Origin: Ceratopteris richardii
Taxonomy: Eukaryota; Streptophyta; Polypodiopsida; Polypodiales; Pteridaceae
DNA length: 64,000 bases
Assembly (NCBI GenBank): GCA_020310875.1
Contig: CM035432.1
Location: 91,849,018 to 91,913,017 of the forward strand
Direction: 5' to 3'
Shown one piece after another: positions 45,950 to 58,589 of this stretch (within the stretch, counting starts at the first letter, position 1; each line of letters opens with the position of its first letter). A program made the position numbers and the translations under genes. A model generated the notes under the pieces. It saw only the letters and a list, made by a program, of their open reading frames with translations. It searched no databases and was not told where the DNA came from.

Positions 45950-46215
45950 AACAGATCGATGGTATACCGAGGTTTTTACGGAGGAAAATGAACGCTGCTT
46001 TATTTGCCACGACGCCGATGTAAAAGTCGGTGTGCGCGTTGGTACCAAAGCCTCGGTATAAGCATCGGTATATGCGTCAGTATAAGCGTCGGTATATGCG
46101 TCGGTAATACCGATGCTTCTGTTGGAGGTACCGTCGTCTATACCGATGCTTGTTGGGTGTACCGACGGTTATTCCGATGATACTACTGGGAGTACCGTCG
46201 CGTATATCGACGACC
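45950..46215. repeat. CACTA subterminal repeats, 3' end
   Basis: A 10-12 bp motif, CGGTATA(A/T)GCGT or its complement TACCGACG, occurs at least ten times in both orientations. In En/Spm such motifs bind TnpA. From 46216 to about 46690 I see no clear gene apart from possible 3' untranslated sequence. Confidence 0.85.
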
Positions 46216-46689
46216 ATACCTGCAAAATTTTTTCTGGGCAGAATGTTTTGTCTGTTGCTACAGCAACATTACCATAATGTTGCTTAACAAAAGACAATAC
46301 ACTCTGCCCAAAAAAAACCGAGTACATGTGATGTGTACTCTAATGACAACCGAAATATGATTTCATGAAACAGAGTATTATTGGACACAAAAGAGATTAT
46401 CAGAATGAACAATGAACCATGTACAGAGAAGTTATATATTTCAATAATGAAGCATGTACAAGAGTGTGGCAAACCACTGTCATATATGACGCTTTTACAA
46501 AATGTGGCAAAGCAATGTATTGCCATATGGAAATCAAATACAAAATATTGGTCTTCCACTGCCATACACATGCAAAGAAGGTTCCATATCAACAGTCCTG
46601 CAACAAAGAACATTAATGGAATGAGATAAATTCACATGAAAATTACAAACAACAAGTAAAAACCAAGTTTATAAATTAATTACCTGATC

Positions 46690-47922
46690 GCAAACGCTCC
46701 CATGAAACTACTGCACCGCGTCCCTCCAAGTCCTACAATAGTGCAGTCAACCCATGACCATATTCGTAAGACTCCTCCGTTCGTGTTGGAGGACGACCCA
46801 TTGCCAGCTCCTGAAACAAATATAAAAAGATTAGAGAAACATATATGAGAAATTTAACACAAATAAATTCAATAAATGAAATGGTACTTACAAACTCATG
46901 ACGCATCCTGTCATATCTGTTGCTGCCCAAATGTGATGGTCCAATCGTGTCTAGACGTGTGGCTGCGGCATTTCACTGCTGGCGATATCGATCAGGAGTC
47001 TGCTGCTGCTCGTCATGAATCATGTCCCACTCCTCAGCATCTAACCATACAGGCTTTGCTAAGCCTTCTCTCAATGCATCACGAGCCTCGGATCATCGAT
47101 GCGACATGACCTCACGTGCGGTGTGCAGAATTCACTCTGAATTCCATCGGCTGGTCGAAACTCCTGGTAAATCGTCTGTGTGATATAATTCTTCCGATCT
47201 TTATCGTGTTCACTCCATTTCAGCATGATGGAGTGTCCAAACTGGATGGAGCAAAGTTGTCGTATGCGTGCATGCATTGCTTTGCCAGCTGCATCCATTA
47301 TCGGAGCTCCATCTCGGATATTATACACCTTGGAGTCATCATGGTCATGAGCACCCCAAGGTGTACGTGGTGTACTGTGTGGTGTACTGTGCGGCGTACC
47401 TACATCTGAGGTACTCGTCCTAGGAGTAGAAGCGGGTGACACAACGTCCGTCGCACTGCCTCCACAACAACTGCCTCCTCCGCCTCCAGACCTACCTGTA
47501 GATCCACTCCTAGAACCTCTTGCTCCAGAGCGTGACCTCGATCTACGTGACGGGCCAGACCCTGTATCATGCTAAGGTGTCGAACGCACACGTCTACTAG
47601 TAGACCCAATAGGAGATGGCTGCAAAGATGGTCGTGGTGGAGTCACAAAGCTAGGAGACATACCTCCTACGGGAGTAGCACTACCCGTAGGAGTGACACC
47701 GGTAGGAGTGACACCGGCAAGAGTGACACCGGCGGGAGTGAGGCCAGCGGGAGTGAGGCCGACAGGAGTAAGGCCGCTAGGAGTGAGGCCGGGAGGAGTG
47801 CTACCACGAGCGATCCAATACTGTGATGCAGCGGCCATATACACAGGAGGGACCTGAGAGATGAACTCCAAAAACTGCTCCTCTGTCATGGAATATGGAG
47901 TGACTGGAGGACTGTCTCCCAT
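46690..47922 (-). pseudogene. CACTA TnpA-like gene
   Basis: Start at 47922 (MGDSPPVTPYSMTEEQ). It has a Pro/Thr/Gly-rich minisatellite region (GLTPAGVTP units), then a basic Arg/Ser stretch (SRRSRSRSGARGSRS). A plant transposase-like core follows: AMHARIRQLCSIQFGHSIML, YITQTIYQEFRPADG and, after a frameshift near 47105, KPVWLDAEEWDMIHDEQQQ and GSNRYDRMRHEF. A further small exon may lie at about 46815-46690 (ELAMGRPPTRTEESYEYG). An in-frame TAG at 47574-47572 and a TGA near 46990 break it; both look like single C-to-T changes. By analogy it binds the subterminal repeats. Confidence 0.65.
47676..47806. repeat. 15-bp minisatellite inside the TnpA-like gene
   Basis: Nine or so units of about GGTAGGAGTGACACC encode repeated G-[LVA]-T-P-[AVTS] pentapeptides. 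It is in frame, so unit gain or loss would change only linker length. Confidence 0.85.
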
Positions 47923-48101
47923 CGTGCTTTGTAATAAAAGAACTAAAATAATTAGCATGCAATAAGAAAAATAATATAGGGAATAAACAAAAAAAAACCA
48001 AAAATTAGTACGTACAAGTGTTTTATTCAGAAGTCCTCTATTCTAGCATCCTCTTGAAGATCCGATGCACCGAGAATATCTATCGCTATATTGATGGCTT
48101 C

Positions 48102-51100
48102 TTAATTGCTTGCTATGCTGGTTTCCTCTTGATCATCGTCTATTGCTTTGTCTTCTCGAACAATGACCTCTTCTTCAATGACCTCTTCTTCTCGAACAAT
48201 GATCTCTTCCTCCTCAACTATTGAATGAATCTTTGAGTCCACTAGAGATGGACTTTCTTCTACATCTATGTTTTCAAAAATTTGTCTACTACGTGGAGCG
48301 ACTTCTAAAACAAATAGCCACTCTGGGTCTTTTGAATCTAGTATAAAAACAACCTGCTCACAGTGTTCGGGAAGTACAAATGTATCCCTTTCATCTGTCC
48401 ATAATCTTGTGGAGTCGACTTGAAGCAAACCGCTCTTATCTTGTCTCACTGTTGTGTTTCTTCTAGAGGTGACTACTTTGAACCATTTCACGTCAAAAAC
48501 AAAGTAATCAAACTTTCTGAAAGATAGTTTCAAGATGTCTTGAATCACACCACAATAATCTAACTCGCCTTCTAGAGCATTATCATCTCTTGCACTCGCT
48601 CTACTTTTTTGCAAAAAATTCACCATCACTCCACTATGAAAAGTAGCCCTATTTTGATCGATTCGTGCGATTCGAAAGTGCCGTCCATGAGACCATAGTG
48701 CACCGTATTTAATATACTCCCAATCACATCCTTTTGCAAGTTCTTCTTCTTCTTCAGAGATATCTTCACCCGCTGCCTTTGCTTGTGAAACCGCTGCATC
48801 TAGCCATCTGCTCGTTGGAAAAGGTGGGAGAGGTCGAAGATTTTCTGGAAGAGGCAAAAACTGAGTGGAACGATTTCTTCGAAACTGAGCTCTTTCCTTT
48901 GCATTAGTTTCCTTGGCAAGTTCATACCTATCTAACCACTTTTGCATAGGCTCAGAGTTAACTATGCAAAACTTCATTGCCTTCTCTGTGAAAGCTGCAT
49001 CCATTTTTCTTTGCAATCCTTTACCTTGTGGTTCATCGCCTACGAGACGAACATCTTCATCATCGCTCCATAAGTGAGGCATTTCAGGATCCGATATACG
49101 TAGAAACTCAGTTATGAATACTAGAGATTCTTGTACAACCCATCCCTCTGCCATGCTACCCACTGGACGTGCTCTCTGTCGAACAAACCCTTTTAATGTC
49201 TTCATAAAGCGCTCTAAGAAGAACATCCATCGACTATGGACAGTTCTTGCTATTGCAACTTCATCTACTACATGAACCAGTAAATGAAGTTGAATAGTGA
49301 GAGTACTTGTGGGAAAGTATTTCTCTACCATACGAACAACTTCGATAGCATTGAGTTTCGCACTCTCTATGCTATCTCTATTTATCTCTTTAGAAGATAT
49401 CCACCATACTAAAGAACTAATTTTATAAATGGTTTTTCGTACATCCTCTGAAAGACAATCTTTTAGAGCTACAGGGAGCACAAACTGTAAAAACTTGTGC
49501 CAATCATGAGACTTGAGTCCTGCAAGATCGTCGTTTCGTGTGAAAGCAGTCTTCAGACATCTCATGCATCCAGTAGGTGTACGAAACTCTGAAATTGTTT
49601 TCTTCACTTGTTGCTCTTCCATCCTGCGAAGCACCCAAGGAGCTCTTGCTAACGATATTGTTCCGTTGGGCTTAGTAATTGCCCACAACTCTCGCATACG
49701 ACCTCGCTTTTCTAAGTTGTCCCTTTGTGCTTTGCTTTCTTTCTTTCTGATCAAAGTTTTCCAAAGAATCTCTCCCACATTCTTGAAAATATGCATCCGG
49801 TCTACCAAATGATTGATCACCAATTCACTCCAATAAGGGAGTTCATGAAAAATGGACAACCGTTTCATGCCAGCAACTGGATTTTTTGAATCCCATAGTT
49901 GTTTCCAATCGCTAGCTTTCATTTGGTGTTGCGCTTGTCGACCAATTTGTCCTTCACGTAAAACATGCCCATCAGGCAAATATCTATGATGTCCTTCATA
50001 GACAGTTTTACGTAGTGCTTTGGAATAGCGTGCTTCGAGCCGTGGTCCGCATAAAGGACAAGCATGGTAACACGAAATCGATAAACCTAAACATTCACCG
50101 TAACCAGGCCAATCATGCATTGTCCACATAAGCATGCCTTGCACTCGCACGTCTCATCTTCTTATAGGTTGAGACATGTCACGCACAGTAATCCCATCCC
50201 ATAAAATGCGCAGTTCTTCCACAAGTGGTGCAAGATATACATCCATGTTTTTTACCTTATACTGACCTGGTACAATAAGAGCTAATAATAAATGACCTTT
50301 CTTTGTGGCCAACCATGGTGGGATATTATAATTGACCAAACATACAGGCCATGTGCTCCATGAAGAACTGCGTAATCCAAATGGATTCACTCCATCCATA
50401 GCTAGGCCTAGACGTATGGACTGAGGCTCACTAGCAAACTCTGGCCACTTACTATCTATCTGTTCATCCTTTTCCATCTATCGCAAACATAACATCAATA
50501 ATCTAGCCGCATTTGCTAGAGTATTCAATTGGATTTGATATTCCTTCATGAACCATGGGTAAATAATAGATGAGCATCAGAGTCAGCTGGCACTTGCATT
50601 ACATTATCTGTAGACCTACTCTTTGTATGCCATGACATTAACTCAGCTATAGATTTGCATCTAAACATGTTCTTAATTCGTGGAATGATAAGAAAGTGGT
50701 GAAGAACCTTTGCAGGGATTGCTTTGCCTATAACGTCTTCTCTAAATCTATTTGCTCCACACTTTGGACATACATGGAGATGCTCATACTCATTCCGAAA
50801 GAGAATGCAATCATTCGGACAAGCATGAATTTTAGTATAATCCATTCCAATGGACTGTAAAAGTTTTTTTGCATCTCCACGTGTTGGAGGCATGTCATTG
50901 CCCTCTAGCAAAAATTGATCTTTAAGAAGCCTGCAATAAGAAATTAAAACGATATTAGTAAATGAAGCTATTATGATACAACAATGAAAGCCAATTTGTT
51001 CTCCACTTACCTGAACAATTCAGTGACACTCTATCTGACCATCCATAAATGGAGTGCAGATTGAGCATCGCGAGTGAAGCACGTAGTACAGATATCTTTG

Positions 51101-51463
51101 CTCCATTGTAAAGTGGTAAACAAGCTAATCTTCGCATGTTTTCATATTCTTCATCAACTTCTGATCGTGGAATTTCTATTGTGTCCATGAAACTCTCGAC
51201 ACCTTCTTCACCATCATGATCTTCCTCCATGTCATAAAATGCTTCAAGCATCTCTTCCATATGTTCATTCTGTGTAATATTATTAGTGCTTGCTTGTACG
51301 TCTAAGTCCTTTTTTGCTCTCTTTTGTCCACGAGAGTTCGACTCCTATCAAAAGATCCATACTCTCTAACATGTGCAGTACAAATCCGTCGTTTCTGATA
51401 AATTTGATACTTGCACTGTGTGCAAGGACATGCCATTCTCTCTTCAGGATCCAAAGAAGCCAT
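48102..51463 (-). pseudogene. CACTA TnpD-like transposase (tnp2 family), lightly damaged
   Basis: It starts at 51463 with a transposase-associated zinc motif (MACPCTQCKYQIYQKRR). Acidic and YGWSDR blocks follow. After an intron (about 51013-50932) come IHACPNDCILFRNEYEHLHV with CPKCGANRF, then FASEPQSIRLGLAMDGVNPF, and MLMWTMHDWPGYGECLGLSI with ACPLCG. Then come the DUF4218-like region (LHLLVHVVDEVAIARTVHSR) and the DUF4216-like region (GVIQDILKLSFRKFDYFVFD). The last 683 codons (50150-48102) are open. Damage: apparent frame changes near 51340 and 51030, and a TGA at 50156-50154, probably from CGA. The RNase H-fold catalytic part is largely preserved. The exon joint near 50550-50480 is unclear. 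Confidence 0.85.
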
Positions 51464-52640
51464 TGGCTACAATATGGACATTTTAGAACATTTGTTTTTT
51501 TATTAAACCTAAAAATCTAACTCTTAAAGACTTAAATATGAAATACTAAACCTAAATACTTAAATACCTAAAAAAACTTAAAACCCTAATTTTAAAACCC
51601 TAATCTATATAGCTATCCTATTTTATCTATATATTCGGATTTTTTCTTCATTGATCCTCTTAATTAAGTTATATGTATGCCTAAACCCTAAAACCCTAAT
51701 TTTAAAGATCTACACCTAAATTATGTATATTTCTATACACATGTGTATATACATGTATATATGTATTATATGTGTATGTGTATGTGTGTATATATGTTAT
51801 GTAGGTGTTAAAGCCCTAAAACCCTAATCCAAATGACCTAGAACTAAAACATGTATATATATGTATGCATGTGTATATATATGTGTATATGTATATATAT
51901 GTGAATATAGATAGGTATATAAGTATGTGTGTTTGTGTATTGTATATATATTCACACTATTTAAAATGATTAAATTTAAATCTATTTTTATATATTTAAT
52001 CATATATATTTCATTTATTTATTTAAATGACTAGTTCTTATCATATTTTATTATCTATATAATTATCCTACCTTATATATATATTTATTTATATATTCAG
52101 ATTTTTTCCTTACTTAATCCTATTTTTATATATTTGATTATAAATATTTAATTAAATTATTTAAAACACTAGTTCTTTTTTATATTTATTTATGTATATA
52201 ATCATCTTATTATATATATATATATATATTTATTTATATATTCAGATTTTTTCTATACGTGAACCTATTTTTATATATTTAATTTTATATATTTCATTAT
52301 ATATATTTAATTAAATTATTTAAAACACTAGTTCTTTTTATATTTATATATGTATATAATTATCTTATTATATATATATATTTATTTATATATTCAGATT
52401 TTTTTTCCTTACATAATCCTATTTTTATATATTTAATTCTATATATTTAATTATATATATTTAATTATATATATTTAATTAAATTATTTAAAACATTAGT
52501 TCTTTTTATATTTATTTATGTATATAAGTATCTTATTATATATATATATATTTATTTATATATTCAGATTTTTTTATTTTTATATATTTCATTTTATATA
52601 TTTAATTATATATATTTAATTAAAACCCTAATCTTAAAAT
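51464..52640. repeat. AT-rich tandem repeats in the CACTA long intron
   Basis: From about 51980, units near 150-165 bp are built on ttatttatatattcagattttt and atttaaaacactagttctttt. They are tandemly arranged, with related pieces again at 53280-53575. Before that, 51590-51950 holds single telomere-like ccctaaaaccctaa boxes and (TATG)n runs. Confidence 0.75.
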
Positions 52641-54690
52641 TCTAGATCTGAAATACTAAACCCTAAAACCCTAATCTTAAATATCTAGACCAAAAATATG
52701 TATATTTCTGTATACATGTGTATATACATGTATATATGTATTACATGTGCATGTGTATGTGTGCATATATGTTATGTAGGTGTTATAACCCTAAAACCCT
52801 AATCTTAAAGATTTAAATCTAAAATATGTATATTTTTTTATGCATGTGTATCTACATGTATGTATGTATTATATGTATATGTGTGTTTGTGTATATATGT
52901 TATCTACGTATTAAAATCCTAAAACCCTAATCAGAAAGACTTACACTTAAATCTGAAATACTAAACCCTAAAACCCTAATCTTAAATATCTAGACCTAAA
53001 ATATGTATATTTTTGTATACATGTGTATATACATGTATATATGTATTATATGTGCATGTGTATGTGTGCATATATGTTATATAGGTGTTATAACCCTAAA
53101 ACCCTAATCTTAAAGATTTAAATCTAAAATTTGTATATTTTTGTATGCATGTGTATCTACATGTATGTATGTATTATATGTATATGTGTGCTTGTGTATA
53201 TATGTTATCTACGTATTAAAATTTTAAAACCCTAATCAGAAAGACTTAGACTTAAATCTGAAATACTAAACCCTAAAACCCTAAATTATTTAAAACACTA
53301 GTTCTTTTTATATTTATTTATGTATATAATTATCTTATTATATATATATATTTATTTATATATTCGGATTTTTTTTCCTTACGTAATCCTATTTTTATAT
53401 ATTTAATTTTATATATTTAATTATATATATTTAATTAAATTATTTAAAACACTAGTTCTTTTTATATTTATTTATGTATATAAGTATCTTATTTTATATA
53501 TATATTTATTTATATATTCAGATTTATTTATTTTTATATATTTCATTTTATATATTTAGTTATATATATTTAATTAAAACCCTAATCTTAAAATTCTAGA
53601 TCTGAAATACTAAACCCTAAAACCCTAATCTTAAATATCTAGACCTAAAATATGTATATTTCTGTATACATGTGTATATACATGTATATATGTATTACAT
53701 GTGCATGTGTATGTGTGCATATATGTTATGTAGGTGTTATAACCCTAAAACCCTAATCTTAAAGATTTAAATCTAAAATATGTATATTTTTGTATGCATG
53801 GGTATCTACATGTATGTATGTATTATATGTATATGTGTGCTTGTGTATATATGTTATCTACGTATTAAAATCCTAAAACCCTAATCAGAAACACTTAGAC
53901 TTAAATCTGAAATAATAAACCCTAAAACCCTAATTTTAAATATCTAGACCTAAAATATGTATATTCCTGTATACATGTGTATATACATGTATATATGTAT
54001 TACATGTGTATGTGTATGTGTGCATATATGTTATGTAGGTGTTATAACCCTAAAACCCTAATCTTAAATATTTAAATCTAAAATATGTATATTTTTGTAT
54101 GCATGTGTATCTACATGTATGTATGTATTATATGTGTATGTGTGTTTGTGTATATATGTTATCTACGTATTAAAATCCTAAAACCCTAATCAGAAAGACT
54201 TACACTTAAATCTGAAATACTAAACCCTAAAACCCTAATCTTAAATATCTAGACCTAAAATATGTATATTTTTGTATACATGTATATATACATGTATATA
54301 TGTATTATATGTGCATGTGTATGTGTGCATATATGTTATGTAGGTGTTATAACCCTAAAACCCTAATCTTAAAGATTTAAATCTAAAATATGTATATTTT
54401 TGTATGCATGTTTATCTACATGTATGTATGTATTATATGTATATGTGTGCTTGTGTATATATGTTATCTATGTATTAAAATCCTAAAACCCTAATCAGAA
54501 AGACTTAGACTTAAATCTGAAATACTAAACCCTAAAACCCTAATCTTAAATATCTAGACCTAAAATATGTATATTTCTGTATACATGTATATATGTATTA
54601 TATATGCATGTGTATGTGCGCATATATGTTATGTAGGTGTTAAAACCCTAAAACCCTAATCTTAGAGATTTAACCCTAAAACCCTAATCC
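52640..54690. repeat. About 305-bp satellite with telomere-like boxes
   Basis: The box CCCTAAAACCCTAA starts at 52661, 52965, 53271, 53614, 53920, 54225 and 54530, giving steps of 304-306 except for one of 343 where about 300 bp of the other AT repeat replaced the normal unit. Each unit has two further telomere-like boxes, spaced by tgtatata-rich arms. Plant telomeres are (CCCTAAA)n, so these are interstitial telomere-like boxes within a transposon intron. Confidence 0.85.
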
Positions 54691-54734
54691 TATTTTTATA
54701 TATTTGATGTAAAAATAAAACTTCAAAATAAAAA

Positions 54735-55315
54735 TAGGATTATATGTGTGTATGTATGCATGTGTGTATATATGTGTGTGTATGTATGCATGTGTACATG
54801 TGTGTGTGTATGTATACATGTGTATACATGTGTGTGTATGTGTATGTGTGTGTATGTAGGCATGCATGTGTGTGCATGTGTGTGTACGTGTGTGTATGTA
54901 TGCATGCATGTATGTGTATATGTGTGTATGTGTATGCATGTGTATACATGTGTGTGTATGTATACATGCATGTGTGTATATGTGTGTATGTATGCATGTG
55001 TGTATATATGTGTGTATACATGCATGTGTGTATATGTGTGTGTATGTATGCATGCATGTGTGTATATGTGTGTATATATGCGTGTATGTATGTATGTATG
55101 TGTGTGTATGTGTATGTATGCATATGTGTATATATGTGTGTGTATGTATGTGTGTATGCATGTGTGTGTATGTATGCATGTGTGTAAATTTATGTGTGTG
55201 TGTATGCATGCATGTGTGTATATGTGTGTGTGTATGTAAACATGCATGTGTGTATAGGTGTGTGTATGTAAGCATGCATGTGTGTACATGTATGTGTGTA
55301 TGTATGCATGTGTAA
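54735..55315. repeat. (TG)n / (TATG)n microsatellite
   Basis: Nearly 600 bp of TGTG, TATG and CATG units. It opens long frames on both strands that are not genes. Confidence 0.95.
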
Positions 55316-55336
55316 ACTAATGTGTATCTTCCTTTC

Positions 55337-55475
<139 letters not shown>

Positions 55476-55512
55476 TCTCTCTATCAATAGCGAATAAAAG
55501 AATCACTTACCG

Positions 55513-55597
55513 GTAGTTCCCTCTTTGAATCGTTGTCGACATAGCGTAATGTAGGTCCTCTCTCGTCCAATTCCAAACAATTGATGCGAAAGAACTT
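55513..55597 (-). CDS. Possible small 5' exon of the CACTA transcript
   Basis: Between an acceptor (gattttgcag) and a donor (CCG|GTAAGT), 85 nt read through as KFFRINCLELDERGPTLRYV and on without a stop. A second donor (TTG|GTAAGTGC) lies upstream near 55675. En/Spm has a TnpA exon in this position, ahead of the TnpD-bearing intron. The link to downstream exons is inferred. Confidence 0.4.
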
Positions 55598-55849
55598 CTG
55601 CAAAATCAACGAAAAGAGAAATTAGAAACCCTAAAGCATAGAGAAAAACAAATGCTAACAGTACGCACAGCACTTACCAAGATGTGATATCTAAGCCGAG
55701 AGAGAATGTGTGTGTGTAGAGAGAGAGATCCGTGTGTGTGTGTGTGTGCACAAGACAATGCAGGTTCGCGCGCGCAAGTCCAACAGTAGACCAACAGTAC
55801 TCAAACACGTGCAAAAATGTGAAGTTTTTCTCTCAGGTTCGCGGTATGT

Positions 55850-56100
55850 TTAAAACTCGCCGCCGGTATAGGCGCCAGTATGGACGTCGGTATACGCGTC
55901 GGTAGTTCCCAGTAAATTACCGACGCTTATACCGACGCTCATACCGACGCCTATACCGACGCTTATACCGGCGGCTGCGGGCCACACCGATGATCCGTTT
56001 AAAACGGTCATACCGACGGTCACTTGACCGACGGTATCTCTTAGTGAGATTTGCCAAGGGCTATACGATGCCGACTATGACCATCGGTATATGCAGCGTC
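55850..56100. repeat. CACTA subterminal repeats, 5' end
   Basis: The same TACCGACGC(T/C)TATACC motif as at the other end recurs about a dozen times in both orientations within 250 bp of the terminus. Confidence 0.9.
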
Positions 56101-56265
56101 GATATGCCCCTCATATGTTGTAGTGGCTCTGCCTAGGGAGAAGTTTGAGGCTTTCCACAAAGCTTTGGGCTTACTTCCTTTTGTGGAGTGATTTCCACAT
56201 AGCTTGGCACTTCCTTATACATGAGTGCCAGCTACTTGTTCACCGCATCACTCCCAGGGGGGATC

Positions 56266-56496
56266 TGTTGATATATTTAGGTAGTGATGTGTGTGAACAC
56301 TCTAGGACCGCCGGGGCACTTTTTTCCCTCTTAAGGAGGTTTTGTTCCCCCAGCTTGTATATACACCTATTGCCCTAATGGGCTACTTATCTTTGTACAT
56401 TCTCTAGTAATACATTCAGTATTGTGTGTTTGTGCTCCAAGCTTCTTCTTCTTCCTTGTGTTGTTCGTGTGCTTCCGCAGACATCTATCTCCAACA
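56266..56496 (+). repeat. Copia-2 3' LTR
   Basis: 231 bp, preceded by the purine-rich CAGGGGGGATC. It differs from the 5' LTR at about eight positions, mostly around 41250-41290, so the insertion is neither very recent nor ancient. Confidence 0.95.
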
Positions 56497-56501
56497 AGGA
56501 G

Positions 56502-56960
56502 TACCTCTCCTAGCATTTTGGATAGAAGACCATTCATTTCCATAAAGCTAGGAGAAGGCACTACAATCAACATGATCAGGTCCCTAATTGATTCAGGAGC
56601 TGCCACTAGTGCCATTAGGTATTCATGTTATCAAGACATGAACCTACATGTGAATACAATTGGGGCTTAGCTCATAGGATTTAGAGGTGTGGAAACCCCT
56701 TGCATTGGTGATGTGGAAGTTCCTATCCTCATACAAGGCGTCCCCTTAATAGTAAAGCTATAATTTTTCCATAATGAAAATCTTACAAAACCTTTGATAT
56801 TGAGCGGAGATTGGATATATGACCACACACTCAACTTTAACCTCCGAAGATGTCTTCTTCTGGTTTGGGTTAATGGAAAAAACATCACAATAGAGTCAGA
56901 AACTCTCAAGACCTCTAGCTCGAAATGAATAATACAACTAAAGACTCTCGGGCCATTCTA
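56502..56960 (+). pseudogene. Retropepsin fragment
   Basis: Reads FISIKLGEGTTINMIRSLID followed by SGAATSAI, an aspartic protease D-S/T-G site with its N-terminal beta strand. It continues past a stop (ETPCIGDVEVPILIQG, then LILSGDWIYDHTLNFN). The gypsy-type LILSGDW-like end suggests a retroelement protease rather than a cellular gene. It starts just right of the copia-2 target duplication. From 56961 to 57909 I see nothing recognisable. Confidence 0.55.
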
Positions 56961-57909
56961 CTCAAATAGCCATGCCAAGAGCTCCTAGGAAAACTTTGAA
57001 ATTAGTGCCTAAATATCCCTAGGACTAATCTATGTTATTATCATCTAAGAAAATGTGTACATCAATAATCTCACTATGTAATCCCATAAGGGAAGCCGTC
57101 ACTCATAACCAACTTTGTAACAAACCTATACATTATAAACTTTGTAATATACTTAAGACTCATCATCAATAGGTTGAGATCATGCACTATCCCAAGTATG
57201 TAGGCAGTCTAGTGACATGCACTAGATGCAAGAACATCATCATGCACTCCTATACTACACAGCTCTACATGGGAAAAGGTCAGTATGTGGGACCAAGGTC
57301 TTGCCATACTGGGATCAAAGTTTGTTTCCAAACTAATATGTTAAATTTGTTTTGTAGTAGATATCTTTAAGAAACAATACTTCAAAGATGCAAGTAGGTG
57401 ATCCCTCAGCGACAAACCCTAGCTAGAGGCAAGTGGAATATCAAGCCCTCCCAATTGAAGAAGAGGAGATACCCATTCAAACTTTTAGGTACTTCTAGTG
57501 TTTGGTTAACCCCATGGCTATATTATCATCAATGTTCTTATGTAATTCTATAATTTCCTCTCGAAATATTCTCCAAATTTGTCTAGAGGTCGATTGGGCT
57601 CCCTCTTGAAGATCTATGGCACAATCATAAGACCTATGCTATAAGAGGATATCTACATTCTGCTTTTCAAAAACATCTTGAAAATATTTTTATTGTCTAT
57701 GTAGCTTTGCTAGACACTTAGGTTGATATAATATAGATCATATATATCGGTCCCTTGTTTAATATTTTTAAAAAGTCTTTAGCTCCTATATATATTGATC
57801 TCTTTTGGATTTCTCAAAGAGCAGCCTTATTTCTTTCCCATTCAATTTGCAAATTATGTTTCTTGAGCTAGGGCATTCCATTGATAGCACTATTTAGCAA
57901 GCTCGATAT

Positions 57910-58520
57910 TGTTAGATACACTCATACTCCACCCTCAAGTGACCACAATGATCCATGGTGCTCTAAGTTGTAAGGCCCCCATTATGAGGAAAAGCCATTG
58001 TGAGAGCCCACACCTTTATGGAACCCTAACTTCCAAGTTAGATGAGGTCTATGTGTGACCATTGATAGTAATAGATGCTCTTTGTGAGCCTAGACATTAG
58101 ATTAGGTAGGTCATAAACTTCTAGTTTATTGGGTTGCCATTAAAGGCAAAAATAAAGGCCTTGTAGCATTGCATGGTTTCCCCATAGAACCTTAATGGGG
58201 GGACCCCTTTTGCAAGGTCCAAGGGCCTATCCCTCGAGCATGTAGGGCCATGATGCTAGGACTTGTGGTCATGGAGATATTGTCAAATTGTATATTTTTT
58301 CGACCATTTTATCCCTTTGGACTATGTTTATCTATACCGACTTCCATATAATTATGGCCCATGTGTAGATCTACATAGCATTGTGCACTAGTAATCCCTT
58401 CATCTAGAGTCTGTCTAGATTTCCATCTAAGCTCCACATTGGGAGTGCATGGGTAGACAATACCACCTTTGCAAGTACATTACTCTTGGCGATTTGAGAC
58501 TTCGAGTTCTGTATCTCGTG
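57910..58520 (+). repeat. Copia-3 5' LTR
   Basis: Shares long blocks with 61033 onward, such as ccaccctcaagtgaccacaa, ctaacttccaagttagatga and gatttccatctaagctccac. Its 3' end is truncated. Confidence 0.8.
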
Positions 58521-58589
58521 TGTGGAAAAAATCCTATATATGAGTTGGGCCAATCTTTCCTACTTCATGTTACTCATTTACGAGTATAG

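Noticed and set aside
51590..54690. A true chromosome end (telomere)
   Set aside because: The CCCTAAA boxes are isolated pairs at about 305-bp spacing, not a continuous array, and they lie inside a bounded CACTA element.
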